DNA of 64,000 nucleotides from Ctena decussata (Eukaryota; Mollusca; Bivalvia; Lucinida; Lucinidae). The notes under the pieces are model-generated. The model was not told the DNA's origin and searched no databases. It worked only from the letters and a program-made list of their open reading frames with translations. Position 1 is the stretch's first letter. Every line of letters begins with the position of its first letter. The stretch covers positions 76,384,203 to 76,448,202 of the forward strand of contig OZ022499.1 in the NCBI GenBank assembly GCA_963989385.1, given 5' to 3'. Positions 1-10,589 of the stretch are shown here, piece after piece. A program made the translations under genes and the position numbers.

Positions 1-70
1 GATCGCCTGACCCGACCATCTCCACATCTGAAAAGAAATTTAAACATAAACATAACAAAGAGCTGATTTC

Positions 71-101
<31 letters not shown>

Positions 102-113
102 AAAAAAAAAAAA
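71..113. repeat. A-rich homopolymer tract
   Basis: A 29-base run of A, a TG interruption and then 12 more A. It may be the poly(A) tail of an old retroposed copy, but no retroposon body is recognisable on either side. Confidence 0.9.
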
Positions 114-199
114 TCCCTTTGCGGTTGGTTCCATATAAGTCAAATTATACAACTGAATGACTTGATATGCCAAAATTTGATTAAAATCTACATCTTTCA

Positions 200-1075
200 A
201 GTTTAAGGTGGTGATTTATGGTAAATGCAAAAATCTGCATAAAACCGTAAAAAAGTAAGGTATCTCCCTGAAAGTTAGCAGACTTCTTATTTTTGTTGTT
301 CTTTACAGTCTAGAATACAAAATAGACGTACATGCTGCTTAAAAAAGTATTTTTATAAGGAAACATCAAAGGGTAATTTTCTGCGAATGAATCTGAAAAA
401 TTAATATCGTTTTGAAAATTTACGTAGTGCCTGAAGGTGCGTTATTGCATAATGAAGAGCGTCCTAGCAATTATTTATTTCAACTCTTTCTCAAATTGTA
501 ATGTAGACCAGATGAAAAGGGTAGCTTTTTCTCAAATGTTCAACCATATACAAAGTAAATGTACACTGGACGCATTTATTTAATATAGGGTAGGCAAGCA
601 TACCTATGTAAAACGTACAGTATAAATATTACATTACTGACGTGATCACTGGTGTGTAGATGAAACTGTTCAACCTTGTTAAAATAGTCTCACCTGTCTC
701 ATGTGTGTGTTTTGACAAAAATATTGGGCACATACTGCAACTTTTTTCATCTGCTCAACCTGATAATGTGTGAAAGAGTTTGAAAAAATAATTGCTAGGA
801 CGCTCTCCATTATGCAACAAGGTACTCTAAGCACTAAGTATATTTTCAATAACGATATTATTTTTTCAGATTTATTCGCAGAAAATTACCCTTTGATCTT
901 TTCTTATAAAAACACTTTTTAACGTTAACAAATGCTGCATTTTGGGATTCAAAATTCTGAGAAACAACATAAAGAAGGCATCTGCTAAGTTTTGGAAATA
1001 TCAGTGTCATTTTGAGTATTTTATGCAGATTTTTGTCTTTGTCCCAAATCAGTGATTATCACCACCTTAGGAATA
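200..1075. mobile_element. Foldback / long-TIR element (about 300-bp arms)
   Basis: The left arm (about 200-505) and right arm (about 760-1075) are inverted copies of each other. Landmarks are AAGGTGGTGAT at 205 against ATCACCACCTT near 1058, TCAAAGGGTAATTTTCTGCG at 367 against its complement near 880, and GAGCGTCCTAGCAATTATTT at 466 against its complement near 790. I judge the arms to be roughly 70-80% identical with small indels; the central ~250 bases are unpaired. There is no transposase. This is the structure of a non-autonomous foldback or long-TIR DNA transposon. Superfamily and target duplication were not resolved. Confidence 0.75.
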
Positions 1076-1099
1076 ATCAAAACGTAATTCACAGTTTGC

Positions 1100-1196
1100 A
1101 AGTAGGGCAAGGGCCTACTGTGTTTGCAGTAGGTACTGGTGAGGTGTTTTGACAATTTTTGGAGACGGCTCAATATAGACAAACCCAAACCAACCA
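1100..1196 (+). mobile_element. Fragment of hairpin SINE (SINE-B)
   Basis: It carries the family's hairpin, CCTACTG / CAGTAGG around 1113-1132, then a diverged tail ending in CCAAACCAACCA. The 5' part is missing and the middle is shortened compared with full copies such as 12018-12231. Confidence 0.65.
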
Positions 1197-1496
1197 TTTA
1201 ATACACGAAAAAAATACGAAGCTACAATGAAGTATTGAAAGAGTTAGGGGTCGCTGTGTTGCAGCAAGTAAAACTGCATAACTAATTACTGCATTTCTAA
1301 TAATCCTACACTGAGTACACTACCGCGCAGACGAAAGGATGGATACTGGATACGTGAACTGTGCACACAACGGCACATTATGGTTACAATGACAAGCCCA
1401 GTCTGTAGTCGGTGAATGTTATGAGACCTTTAGAATATTCCCAACGTCGGTCCTAGTTTACATGATGATGTAACATTTGACTATATCCTTCCTTAT

Positions 1497-2388
1497 CAGT
1501 CTGGGGACTTATGGATTTCCGTCACGCATATTTGTGATGGTCAGCCATAATTCTTACATTTTTCGCCGGGCCGGGTAGCGCAATCGGTGGGGCACCTGAC
1601 TCGTAAGTCAGAGGTCCTGGGTTCGAATCCCGGTCTGGCCACATACTTTCGTTTCTCCTTCCGCTGATTCAAGAAGGGCAGTTGTCAGTTACTGGCGAAA
1701 GTATGTGCACTTAGTACTGGTTAACCGCTTAGGAGGTCTAAGCCTGCCCAGGAATAGTGTGGTTAGGTTAACTGACCGTCCCGACATGACCTTAGTTGTT
1801 TACCGTGGACGTTAAGCATCAAATCAACCAAAATCTTACATTTTTCAGTCCAACTCACTAAAATGGCAAATTAACCTACTGGCAGTGTTCAGTCTGACCT
1901 GTCTACACTTACAATTAGTATTTGGTCCAGCCCTTAACTATTCTCAGTATTAACAGTTTTATTTTGGTTATGTCTGCAGAGTTATGGTCAAAATTATATT
2001 AGGCAAATATCGCTGTGCATTTGACATGTTTTATTTCCAAGAAAAATAGATATTTACTTTCATTTTTTTATAAAGTGTTACGATCAAAATTGTCTACAAT
2101 GCTTGCTTTTTTGTAACAGATGCTAACCGTACGAGTTACTCAAGGTTTTGCATCAGTTACGCGACAGAAAAGTACTTGGGGTTTTTAGCCTTTGTTATGG
2201 TCAGCCATAACACCAGAAGAAACCAACGTTATGGCTTTCCATCACGTTTCATCCTTCGGACATGTAGTGACATCTTGTGGTAATAATTTCAGTAATTATG
2301 TTATGGTAAGCCATCATGTCAGTTCATTTAAAATGCATGGTTAACCATCACAAATATGCGTTATGGAAATCCATAAGTCCCCAGACTG
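1497..2388. mobile_element. TIR DNA element (CAGTCTGGGG ends), non-autonomous
   Basis: The first ~50 bases, beginning CAGTCTGGGGACTTATGG, recur inverted at the right end, which finishes CCAGACTG. A few mismatches interrupt the match. Both ends are flanked by CTTAT (1492-1496 and 2389-2393), a possible 5-bp target duplication. The interior holds smaller palindromes of the form TTATGG..CCATAA, for example near 2193-2211, and no coding potential. A SINE with its own 13-bp duplication interrupts the element at 1565-1833, so the original element was about 610 bp. It is older than that SINE. Superfamily is not assigned. Confidence 0.75.
1565..1833 (+). mobile_element. tRNA-derived SINE (SINE-A), full length
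   Basis: The tRNA-like head runs to about 1641, with an A-box-like TAGCGCAATCGGT, a B-box GGTTCGAATCC and an acceptor-like TCTGGCC. A ~190-base body follows (ACATACTTTCG ... CCGTGGACGTTAAGC) and then a CAAATCAACCAAAA tail. TCTTACATTTTTC occurs on both sides (1552-1564 and 1834-1846), a 13-bp target duplication typical of LINE-mediated retroposition. Other copies are at 7683, 8010, 16659, 17058 (reverse) and 24307. Confidence 0.93.
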
Positions 2389-2713
2389 CTTATGTACAGC
2401 AACCGTTAGGTATTCAACATGCCAAACTATATGCACTGCCTTTTTTCAAGTTGCAGTCACTTCGCACAGAGGTTCTAAATATATTCAGTGTTTCTCCCGA
2501 GACACTCCTGGATATAAGCTGACCGGTATTATTTTAGACGTTGCTAAATACAGACTGTTGAGGCCTGTTTCTACTGGTTCCACTGAGAATCATAATCGAA
2601 ACTTCATGAAAATAGAATATCGTAACAAGGGCCTTGACTTTATAAATATGAGGATGTGCTGCGGCGTCTAAATACCGAAACGTATTTCAACGTTATCGAT
2701 GATCTCCCTGTTC
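2389..2713. other. No recognisable feature
   Basis: Short open frames of 68 and 102 codons overlap here, but they have no recognisable domain and start inside the TIR element. I see no repeat, RNA or regulatory structure. Confidence 0.5.
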
Positions 2714-2835
2714 GCGGGATGGTGCGACGGTACTGGGTATAACTTCCGATGCCCAGGCGTCATACTGATTTGGATAATGGGTAAAGCAAAGGCCTACTGT
2801 GCTTGCAGTAGGTGCGGGTGGTGTATTTGTATATT
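2714..2835 (+). mobile_element. SINE-B fragment, 3' truncated
   Basis: It matches the SINE-B head (GGTGCGACGGTACTGGGTAT ... TACTGATTTGGATAAT) and the CCTACTG..CAGTAGG hairpin, then stops soon after GTGCGGGTGG. The pyrimidine-rich body and terminal repeat are absent. Confidence 0.7.
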
Positions 2836-2855
2836 TGACGTAGATAAATAAATAT

Positions 2856-4060
2856 ATTCACCTGTCCGCACGCGTAACGCATGGTGTCACTGGTCAAGTG
2901 AAACTATGTTGTAAACAAAATTGTTTTGCGAGTAAAAGTGTCAGTTTTTTTGGACGGACACACGGCACCAAATGCGTGCAACTATGGTTACGTACGGCTG
3001 AGCCACTTTGGGAACGTCGTTAGGAGAATTGAACTGAACTAAGTGTCAGTTTCAAAATTTGATAATACGAGTATGGGTGAAACAAAAATGGATTCAGAAT
3101 AAAATTTGAATTACGCAAATTTCGTTCTCGGATTAACATACATTGGCCACATGCTATAAAATGTAAGACTGAACAGGAATTCCATCAGGCAAGTTTTACT
3201 GAGTCTCCCTTGTAATTAAGAGGCAACTATGACATATTTTAGGTCCTTTTTATAAAGAGTTTTTTTAAGCAAAGCCTCACATTTCTACAGAATTATGATT
3301 TTGTTATTGTATAAGATACAAAATAAGAGTAAGCAATTCGAAAATCTTCTATAGTCCGTTTGCTCCCAAGTGCAAACGGGGTTTTGCTTATTTTCTCGAA
3401 AACGATAAAAGTTCCATCAAATGTTCCAATGTCCTAATGATTCCTATAACTATACATAACAGAATACGGAAAGTCCAATTTTTTTTTATGCTTTTGTAAA
3501 ATATTTTCCATTGACCTTAATGCAAAAACTGAGCAGTTTCACTAAAGGGCGCCGTATGCTTGTTAGAACAGCCAAAACATTGTTGATAGGCAATAGCGTA
3601 AACTCGTAGTTTACTACAGGTGTGGGCGTATATGAATGAAATAGTAAAATGTATTCACCTGTCCGCACGCGTAACGCATGGTATCACTGGTCCGCTGATA
3701 CTATGTTGTAAATAAATATTGAACTATTATATTATTTTGCGAGTAAAAATTGTATGTTTTAAAATTTGATAATATATGGGTGAAACAAAAAGTAGAAAAA
3801 ATTGGATTTAGAATAAAATTTCAATTAATTATGCAAATTTTGTTCTAGGGACAGCATACATTGGTCACATGCTCTAACACGTAAAACTAAACGGGAATTC
3901 CAACAGCCAACTTTTACTCCCTTGTAATTAAGAGGTGAAAATGACATATTTTAGGTCCTGTTTTTGTATAGAAACTTTTCTATGCAAAACCTCACATTTC
4001 TGCAAAATTATGATTTTGTTATGTATAGGATGAAAATTAAGAATGAGCGATTCGAAAATC
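2856..4060. repeat. Direct duplication of ~400-500 bp, ~800 bp apart
   Basis: The block starting TATTCACCTGTCCGCACGCG at 2856 recurs at 3652. Matching continues through ATGTTGTAAA, TTTTGCGAGTAAAA, GGTGAAACAAAAA, CATACATTGG, GACATATTTTAGGTCCT and CTCACATTTCT, with many substitutions and small indels. The second copy runs into the reverse-transcriptase relic, so part of that relic's upstream sequence was probably duplicated. No coding function is evident in either copy. Confidence 0.75.
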
Positions 4061-4478
4061 TTTTACCTCTCACCAATTTTGAGAAAATGTTGGGGATGCC
4101 GTTTGCATTTGGGAGCAAACGGACTATACCTCTCACCAATTTCGAGAAAATAGTGGGGATGCCGTTCGCATTTGGGGACAATAACAATATTCTGTCTGTT
4201 TGCAAAACCCACTACATCAACCGCTTGAGAGAGGAGCTTGGTTTGACCTCTGCAGATTGAAACCCTACATACACATGCACTTCGTTGACAAACGAGGAAA
4301 TTCTTAGTAACCACAGTACGGTTCTGCTTTCCTTTGGAATTCGCACAGCAGAGGAAGATCTTGACCTTCTCAAAATTTATTGGATCCCAAAGTTACATAA
4401 AGACCCATACAAGGAACGATATACTGCGGGTTCTGCTAAATGTTCTACCAAGTCTCTCTGAGGTTCTTACAAGATTAC

Positions 4479-4717
4479 TTAACCCATTAATGCCTAGTGG
4501 ACTCGTCTATCTGCATATATTGGACGAGTCCATTTGACATTTAAGGGGTGTCATGTTTAGTTTATTTTTCTTTTTTTGTTTTATTTTGAGAAAAAATACC
4601 CATTGGTCGTATGCAAAAAGTGTAGACCTTATCTGACGCCGCGTTTGAGGCGTCTGATCTGGGTCTGCACTGTTTTGCTATATCACATTTTGGGGGCGCT
4701 AAGCAATAATGGGTAAA
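4479..4717. mobile_element. TTAA-flanked MITE inside the RT relic
   Basis: The left end reads TTAACCCATTAATGCCTAG and the right end CTAAGCAATAATGGGTAAA, an inverted pair with three mismatches. Left TTAA (right TAAA) and a CCC..GGG terminus suggest a piggyBac-type non-autonomous element with one decayed flank. An internal hairpin GGACTCGTC / GACGAGTCC lies near 4499-4532. Skipping the element joins two consecutive segments of the reverse-transcriptase relic, which supports these boundaries. Confidence 0.7.
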
Positions 4718-4927
4718 GGATGGGTTTCAGATATTTGCGATTTACCATACGCCAGAAGTGGCGAAAATCAAGTGTGGATCCTAAAAAGTTCTAACGAACT
4801 TTTGGAAAGTTTAAAATTTAAGCCCAAGCAATTCATTTCGCTGCGCTTTATTCTACTATACCACATGTCAAATTAAAAAATCAAATCAAGAGATATTGTA
4901 AACAATGGCTTCTTTCACAAAAAAGGT

Positions 4928-5083
4928 AGGAGCGGCTGTAGTGTAGTGGATAACACTCCGGACTACCAATCCAGGGGTCGCAAGATCGATCCCCCGCTTC
5001 TCCGGTATTTCGGATGAGACTTTAAACCGAGGTCCCGTCTCCATATGACCTCGTTGTTGGCGGGACGTTAAACCCGAGTTCAC
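4928..5083 (+). mobile_element. Short tRNA-derived SINE (SINE-C)
   Basis: The head resembles a tRNA: A-box-like GTAGTGTAGTGGATAACAC, an anticodon arm CCGGACTACCAATCCAGG, a B-box-like AGATCGATCCC and an acceptor-like end CTTCTCC. A short tail follows (GGCGGGACGTTAAACCCGAG). TCACAAAAAAGGT flanks it on both sides (4915-4927 and 5084-5096), a 13-bp target duplication within the RT relic. Confidence 0.85.
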
Positions 5084-5357
5084 TCACAAAAAAGGTCGGT
5101 ATAAATACATTGTTCTTGGGTATCCGGACACATACTTCGTTATCGTTTAGGACCACTCTGATGTTCATACAAACTTGTCTGATGCTGATGTCATTAAAAT
5201 GTATTCCTTATCGACAGTATTTACGTGGAGTTTAGGGGGCAAGTTTTTCCATTCCAATGGGTACTAACTGCGTCCCTGTACTTGCCGCCTTAATTCTTTA
5301 CGGTCATACAGGGTCTCTTAAAAGCAGAAAAAAACGCTTTGCACACAATTAAGTATA

Positions 5358-5460
5358 GGTTAGAGGCTATGAAGAGAAATCTTCGCAATTAAGAACCTGA
5401 AGCGAGCGTAGCGAGCGGAAGGTTCTTAATTGCGAAGATTTCTCTTCATAGCCTCTAACC
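5358..5460. repeat. Perfect 41-bp inverted repeat with 21-base loop
   Basis: The arms 5358-5398 and 5420-5460 are exact reverse complements, beginning GGTTAGAGGCTATGAAG. The spacer 5399-5419 contains GCGAGCG twice. Neighbouring sequence is heavily decayed, so perfect arms imply recent formation or continuing correction. It sits between the RT relic and the MITE at 5467. Confidence 0.95.
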
Positions 5461-5466
5461 GGCTTA

Positions 5467-6560
5467 GTGTTTGCCCCAGATAATTAACTGATCCTGGTCT
5501 GCCCTGTTTTCCAACATTTTTCAGATAATCTTTGTTTGAGAGATATTTTGCGTTTGAAAAAAAAATAAAAATAAAGAAATAGTAATGATAAATAAAAAAA
5601 TCCCAAAATGACTACTCTCCATGTACTTTGATTATAGTAATGATGCAATGTCAAAACATGATGCAATATCATGGCTTCCCAAAATAGCTTGGAGAGGAGG
5701 GGCTTAATTAGAATACTGCTTTTAAAGTTTTTGTCATGCTGTCATTTAGCTTGGAGAGGAGGAGCATAATTAGAATACTGCTTCTAGAGTGAGTGTCATG
5801 CTGTCATTTATAATTTGTGTTCAGATGCCTTTGCACATTCCCATTCATTCAGTTTTTGGAGCTCAAACATGGCTGGTCACTTTGATTTTCCTTTGTTAAA
5901 TGAGGATTATTTTCTTCTCATTACACAAATCATAGTTATTTGATTTGTGTTACGAGACGCATCTTATTACAGAGGAACATATAAGAGGAGTATTTTGTGA
6001 TAATTTGGGATTATTTTTATTTCTCCATGAAAAACGTATGTTGTGGATATTCATTAGAACTGCCTTTTCGAGGCAATTCTAACAAATATCTACAACATGC
6101 TTTAAAATAATGCTGTGGGTACCCATAGAACTGCCTCATCGAGGCGATTCTAATAAGTATCCACATGTTTTTACAATATTATGTGTTTATTTCAAAAATA
6201 ATGTTATGGATAGCCATAGAACCGCCTCGTCGAGGTGGTTCTAATGAGTAACCATAGAATACATTTATGGAGAATACTGCCAAATACTCCCTTCATCTGT
6301 TCCTCTGAAATGAGAAAAAAACGCTCATTCGAGAAATCTACATCGACTTTTAAATCAATTTGACCTGTCATATTGAAGCTATTTTTAGACGTGACAAGCC
6401 ACAGAAGACTGTACATTTCTGATCACTTGAATTTTCAACTCTTCAGTAGATTTATTGGTAAAGACTCTCTTCATGGATAAGTGATGAGTCTACACCAATA
6501 AATCTATTGAAAATTTGAAAATTCGGGTGATCTGATTGGTTTATTATCTGGGGCAAACAC
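5467..6560. mobile_element. TA-flanked TIR element with internal palindromes
   Basis: The ends GTGTTTGCCCCAGATAAT (5467) and ATTATCTGGGGCAAACAC (ending 6560) are perfect inverted repeats flanked by TA on both sides, as in Tc1/mariner-like MITEs. The interior carries a ~62-bp direct duplication near 5688-5812 (AGCTTGGAGAGGAGG). It also has three related palindromes centred near 6069, 6141 and 6232 (AGAACYGCCTCRTCGAGGC..TTCTAA type) and an inverted pair around 6449/6494 (AGATTTATTGGT). There is no transposase. Confidence 0.8.
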
Positions 6561-6629
6561 TAACTGCACATACAGATAAATAGATGAATTTCTATCTCTA
6601 AATAATTCAAAGATTTCGGAGCTAGAGTT

Positions 6630-7130
6630 TGGGATGGTTGTTCGGTGCGCTGGTGCGGGATAGAATTTCAGTGCCGGGACATCCTACTGATTTGGGGGGT
6701 GGTGCGATGGTGCTGTGTGTAACCTCCAGTGCCGAGGCGTCCTACTGATTTGGAACATTGTAGGGCAGGGGCCTACTGTACTTGCAGTAGGTGCGGGTGG
6801 GATTGTTTGGACATTTCATTTCTCCGCTTTCTACCTCTCTGTGAGACGGCCCGATAGAGACTGAAATACTGTCTCAATAGGCCATTCAACCCAAAACAGT
6901 CAGAAATACTGTCTCAAAGGGCCATTCAACCCAAAACAACCAATCAATCCTACTGATTTGGATAGGAGTAGTGCAAGGGCCTACTGTACTTGCAGTGGAT
7001 GCGGATGGGGTTGTTTGGACATTATTTCTCTCGTCTATCACTTCTTTCTCCCTCTCTCTGGGAGGCGACCCGATATAGACTGAAATACTGTCTCAAAGTG
7101 CTGTTAAGCATAAAACAACCAACCAACCAA
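6630..7130 (+). mobile_element. Two or more concatenated SINE-B copies
   Basis: The first copy runs from GTTCGGTGCGCTGGTGCGGG through CCTACTG..CAGTAGG near 6770-6795 to CCAATCAATC near 6945, with an internal duplication of the tail (AGAAATACTGTCTCAAAGGGC twice). The second (about 6948-7130) lacks the head and ends in AACCAACCAACCAACCA. Insertions next to or into the tails of older copies explain the concatenation. Confidence 0.8.
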
Positions 7131-7682
7131 CCAGTTGGAGTATTTTGATATCATCTACTCATGTGAACTTGAAATAAGGATACTACAGAGTCAAGTTCAG
7201 CTGCTTCATACCAAGATTATCTCCATATTGACAATGGAAAGTGTTACAAAACTTTATGACAAGAGGGACGACATCTATTTTCCCATCACTTCCATTTCTG
7301 AGTAGCAATATTTCTTTGGCACCTGCATACGAAATTCCAAGATCTCAGTCCGCTATGCGAGAGCCTGTTTCAACTATCAAGGCTTTGTTGATGGAGGGAA
7401 GCTACACACCAACAAATTGTCAAAGGTTTATCGCAGAGCGAAACGTGTGTCAACTCTTAAAACTTTCTATTGGAGACCCAATGACCTCGTTGATCCCAAC
7501 AATGTGGCCGTTTTTAGGTAATTTTCGACCTGATGGCCAAGGCCGAAAAATAGTACGGCTTTCATTTACCGGACTTTCATTTTCACTGACTTTTCTATCA
7601 AATATATCGACATGGCGGGTGTATTATAATAGGCAGGTGACGCTTCCTACTCGCGAGCACCTGACCACACTTCCTTTTTAGG

Positions 7683-7967
7683 AGTCGGGCCGCGTAGCGC
7701 AATCGGTAGGGCACCTGACTCGTAAGTCAGAGGTCATTGGTTCGATACCCGGTCTGGCCACATACTTTCGTTACTCCTTCCGCTGATTAAAAAAGGGCAG
7801 TTATCAGTTACTGGCGAAAGTATATGCATTTAGTACTGGTTAACCGCTTAGGAGGTCTAAAACTGCCCAGGAATAGTCACGGTGGTTAGGTTAACTGACC
7901 GTCCCGACATGACCATCGCTGTTTACCGTGGACGTTAAGCAACAAACAACCAAAAAATCCTTTTTAG
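7683..7967 (+). mobile_element. tRNA-derived SINE (SINE-A)
   Basis: It has the same head, body and tail as the copy at 1565. The flanking duplication is TCCTTTTTAGG (7672-7682 and 7968-7978). The B-box region reads GGTTCGATACC, slightly diverged. Confidence 0.93.
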
Positions 7968-8009
7968 GGGCCCATGTCTGTGTATCTAAATGTTTCGGAT
8001 TTGTCAATG

Positions 8010-8282
8010 ACTGACTGCCGGGCCGCGTAGCGCAATCGGTAGGGCACCTGACTCATAAGTCAGAGGTCCTGGGTTCGAAACCCGGTTTGGCCACATACTT
8101 TCGTTTCTCTATCCGCTGTATCAAGAAGTTGTCAGTTACTGGCGAATGTATGTACACTTAGTACTGGTTAACCGCTGAGGAGGTCTAAGCCTGCCCAGGA
8201 ATAGTGTGGTTAGGTTAACTGACCGTCCCGATTTGACCATAGTTGTTTACCGTGGACGTTAAGCAATAAATCAATCAATCAA
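8010..8282 (+). mobile_element. tRNA-derived SINE (SINE-A)
   Basis: The copy is flanked by TTGTCAATG (8001-8009 and 8283-8291). The anticodon-loop triplet differs from most copies (CATAAG instead of CGTAAG). The tail is AATAAATCAATCAATCAA. Confidence 0.92.
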
Positions 8283-8291
8283 TTGTCAATG

Positions 8292-9020
8292 TATGTTAAT
8301 TATTTGAGTTCGGACCTAGGATTTTGGTTCTTTGACCGCTCTACATACAAATAACATTACTGTTAGTAGGTTGTTGGTTGTGCTTGGCTCAACGGGCAAC
8401 AGAGAGCACTCAAGCCCTTGCCAGGGAGAGGGGTAAGATGGATGGGGAAGATACCGTACCTGCTGGAAGCACAGCAAGCCTGTGCTTATCTTTTGCCACT
8501 ATCGTAGGGCGCCCAAACGTCGAAAGGTTCAAAAGAAATGACAAACACCTACTGCAAGCACAGCATACACTTTAGAAAATATCGGTAGGATGCCCCAATC
8601 CCGAAAAGTTACGGCCTCTAAGTCCACTCCATTATTCTCTGGGACATGTGAAAATTGGATATAACGGTCAAATGAGGCAGTATGCCAGTTTCTTTTGAAC
8701 CTTAGGGAGGCACAGTATGGTCAGACTGGATAGATAGGAAGAGGATATCCAAACAACCCCATACCACACCTACAAATAAAGCAGACTTTCACGCGACATT
8801 GCCCTTGGTCAGTAGAACGTAGACAGTTTCATGGCCTCTTAGATGCTCCCCATTGACCCTTAAAGGACGCTGCGAAAACATGTTGAGGTCCGTCGCCCCA
8901 ATCTGCTGACATAATCTGTTGTTGTTTTTTTCCAGCGTAGTCACCCTTGTTGATACCATAAGGTTGTATGGTATTCAGTCGCCGGGTCCAGAAGCTCTCA
9001 TTGTTTTTTCTAGTATCATC
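8292..9020. other. Non-coding stretch with reverse SINE-B fragments
   Basis: Short reverse-strand pieces of SINE-B are visible (ACCTACTGCAAGCACAGC near 8549; CCAAACAACCCCATACC near 8750). Nothing else is recognisable; the short open frames here have no domain. Confidence 0.5.
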
Positions 9021-9180
9021 CGGCCACTTAGCATGATGTTCGATGCAACAGAGGGAGAAATGGCAGACCACTGAGCATCATGTTCGATGAAACAGGGGGG
9101 TGGCTGATCACTGAGCATCATACTCGATGTAACAGAGGAAGACATCGTTGACCACTAAACATCATATTCAATGCAATCTT
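9021..9180. repeat. Four-unit degenerate minisatellite (~45 bp)
   Basis: The motif GCATCATGTTCGATGNAACAG, or close variants, recurs near 9032, 9077, 9116 and 9160, interspersed with GGCTGACCACTGA-like spacers. Confidence 0.75.
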
Positions 9181-9189
9181 CTCTTTTTT

Positions 9190-9660
9190 GATTGATGGAT
9201 CTGGGTTTAGCGGTCTCTCAGACAGTATTTCAGTCAGTACCGGGTCGTCTCCCGAGTAAGAAAGGGAAATGATAGACGAGAGAGAAAAAGTCTAAACAAC
9301 CCCACCTGCACCTACTGCAAACACAGTAAGCCCTTGTCCTGATTGATTGATTGGGGTTTAACGGCCTTTTGAGACAGTATTTCGGTCTATATCGGACTGT
9401 CTGCCAGAGAGAGTGAGAAAAAAAAGAGAAATGATAGACGGAGAGAAAAATGTCCAAACAACCCCTACCCGCACCCACTGCAAGCACATTAGGCCCTTGT
9501 CCTACTATTATCCAAATCAGTAGGACGCCCCGGAACTGGAAGTTACACGCAGCACCATCGCACCACCCGACCACCCCCTACTTTTATCCAAATAAGTAGG
9601 ACGTCCCGGAACTGAAAGTTATACGCAGCACCATCGCACCACCCCGCATCTTTTCTTCCT
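9190..9660 (-). mobile_element. Reverse-oriented SINE-B copies (at least two)
   Basis: Read on the minus strand, these copies show the SINE-B head near 9560-9530, the CCTACTG-type hairpin near 9320 and 9490, the TTTCTCTCTCCGTC body and the ATACTGTCTCAAAAGGCC end. A further head fragment lies at about 9575-9650. The tails give plus-strand TTGATTGATTG. No clean flanking duplication was identified. Confidence 0.75.
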
Positions 9661-9998
9661 TCTCTGCTCAATATTGACTGAAATTCTGTCTGAAGGAGCA
9701 ATTAAACTCAAAACTACCAACCAACTAATTCTTTGGTCACCAAGAATCCATTAAACCAAAAACTACCAACCAACCAATTCTTTGGTCACTAGGAAGCTTT
9801 GAAAGACAGTGACAATTTATTTCAGGAGTGTTTTGGAACTGGCGGATTTTCTAGTGAGCAGATTGACTCAGTAGAATGTCTGGTGAGATACGGTGTTAAG
9901 CAGCTGCATACCTTTTACAATCTTTGGATGTTGATCGGTAGTGTCTGTGGAGTGGTCACTGTTTCCTCCGCAGTGCATGCAATTGGTTTAGGAGTACT

Positions 9999-10172
9999 CC
10001 AAGGGCCTGCTGTGTTTGCAGTGGGCGCGAGTAAGAGTTGTTTGGGTGTTGTTGTTTTTTCTTTCGCCTATCATACCTCTTTTCTTTCTACCTCTCTTTG
10101 TGAAACGGCTCGATATAGACTGAAATACTGTCTCAAAGAGCAATTAAACCGAAATCAACCAACCAACCAATT
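9999..10172 (+). mobile_element. SINE-B copy, 5' truncated
   Basis: It begins at the hairpin (GGGCCTGCTGTGTTTGCAGT) and retains the pyrimidine-rich body, the GAAATACTGTCTCAAAGAGC block and an ACCAACCAACCAA tail. Confidence 0.75.
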
Positions 10173-10282
10173 CTTTGGTCACAGAAAACTTTGAGAGACA
10201 GTTTATTCTAAGAGTGTTTGGAACTGTCAGGTTTTTTCAGTGACCAAACTAATGTCTTAGTAGAATATTCTACTGCCTGGAG

Positions 10283-10524
10283 GGCCCTGGGTGTGGTCGG
10301 GTGGTGCGATGGTGCTGTGTATACCTTCAGTGCCGTGTCGTCCTACTGGTATAGAACATTACAGGGCAAGGGCCTACTGTGCTTGCAGTAGGTGCGGGTG
10401 GGTTGTTTGGACAGTTTTCCTCTCGTCTATCGTTTTTCTTTCTCCCTCTATTGGGAGACGGCCCAATATAAACTGACATACTGTTTCAAAGAGCCTTTCA
10501 ACCGAAACCAATCAATCAATCAAT
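10283..10524 (+). mobile_element. SINE-B copy, near full length
   Basis: It has the head GGTGGTGCGATGGTGCTG, the CCTACTG..CAGTAGG hairpin near 10372-10391, a pyrimidine-rich body and a CCAATCAATCAATCAAT tail. Confidence 0.8.
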
Positions 10525-10589
10525 TGCTGTCTCGAGAGGCACGGTGTTCGGCAGCTGCATACCTCTAACAATCTTTGGACAATACACAG

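Larger units (their letters stand above)
3964..7510 (+). pseudogene. Reverse-transcriptase relic split by MITEs and SINEs
   Basis: Conceptual translation in shifting frames gives ordered pieces of one retroelement polymerase. At 4195-4260 it reads SVCKTHYINRLREELGL, then a stop. At 4300-4478 there is YWIPKLHKDPYKERYTAGSA and CSTKSL. At 4730-4860 there is YARSGENQVWILKSSNELLE. At 5097-5340 there is YKYIVLGYPDTYF and MGTNCVPVLA. A C-terminal part near 7211-7500 includes YDKRDD and RVSTLKTFYWRP. The pieces are separated by the inserts listed below; removing them makes the neighbouring pieces adjacent. Stops and frameshifts are numerous, so it is dead. A 66-bp direct repeat (about 4066-4190) lies upstream. 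The RT lineage (Penelope-like or another non-LTR group) is not assigned. Confidence 0.7.

Noticed and set aside
1565..1641. Functional tRNA genes at the SINE-A, -C, -D and -E heads
   Set aside because: Each is followed by the same SINE body, tail and flanking duplication, and the arms are imperfect. They are retroposon heads.
5358..5460. Intrinsic transcription terminator
   Set aside because: The arms are 41 bp with no U-tract and no upstream gene, in a eukaryotic repeat-rich setting.
7241..7681. 146-codon ORF as an independent gene
   Set aside because: It is an off-frame reading of the C-terminal reverse-transcriptase relic; the homologous residues appear only by switching frames.
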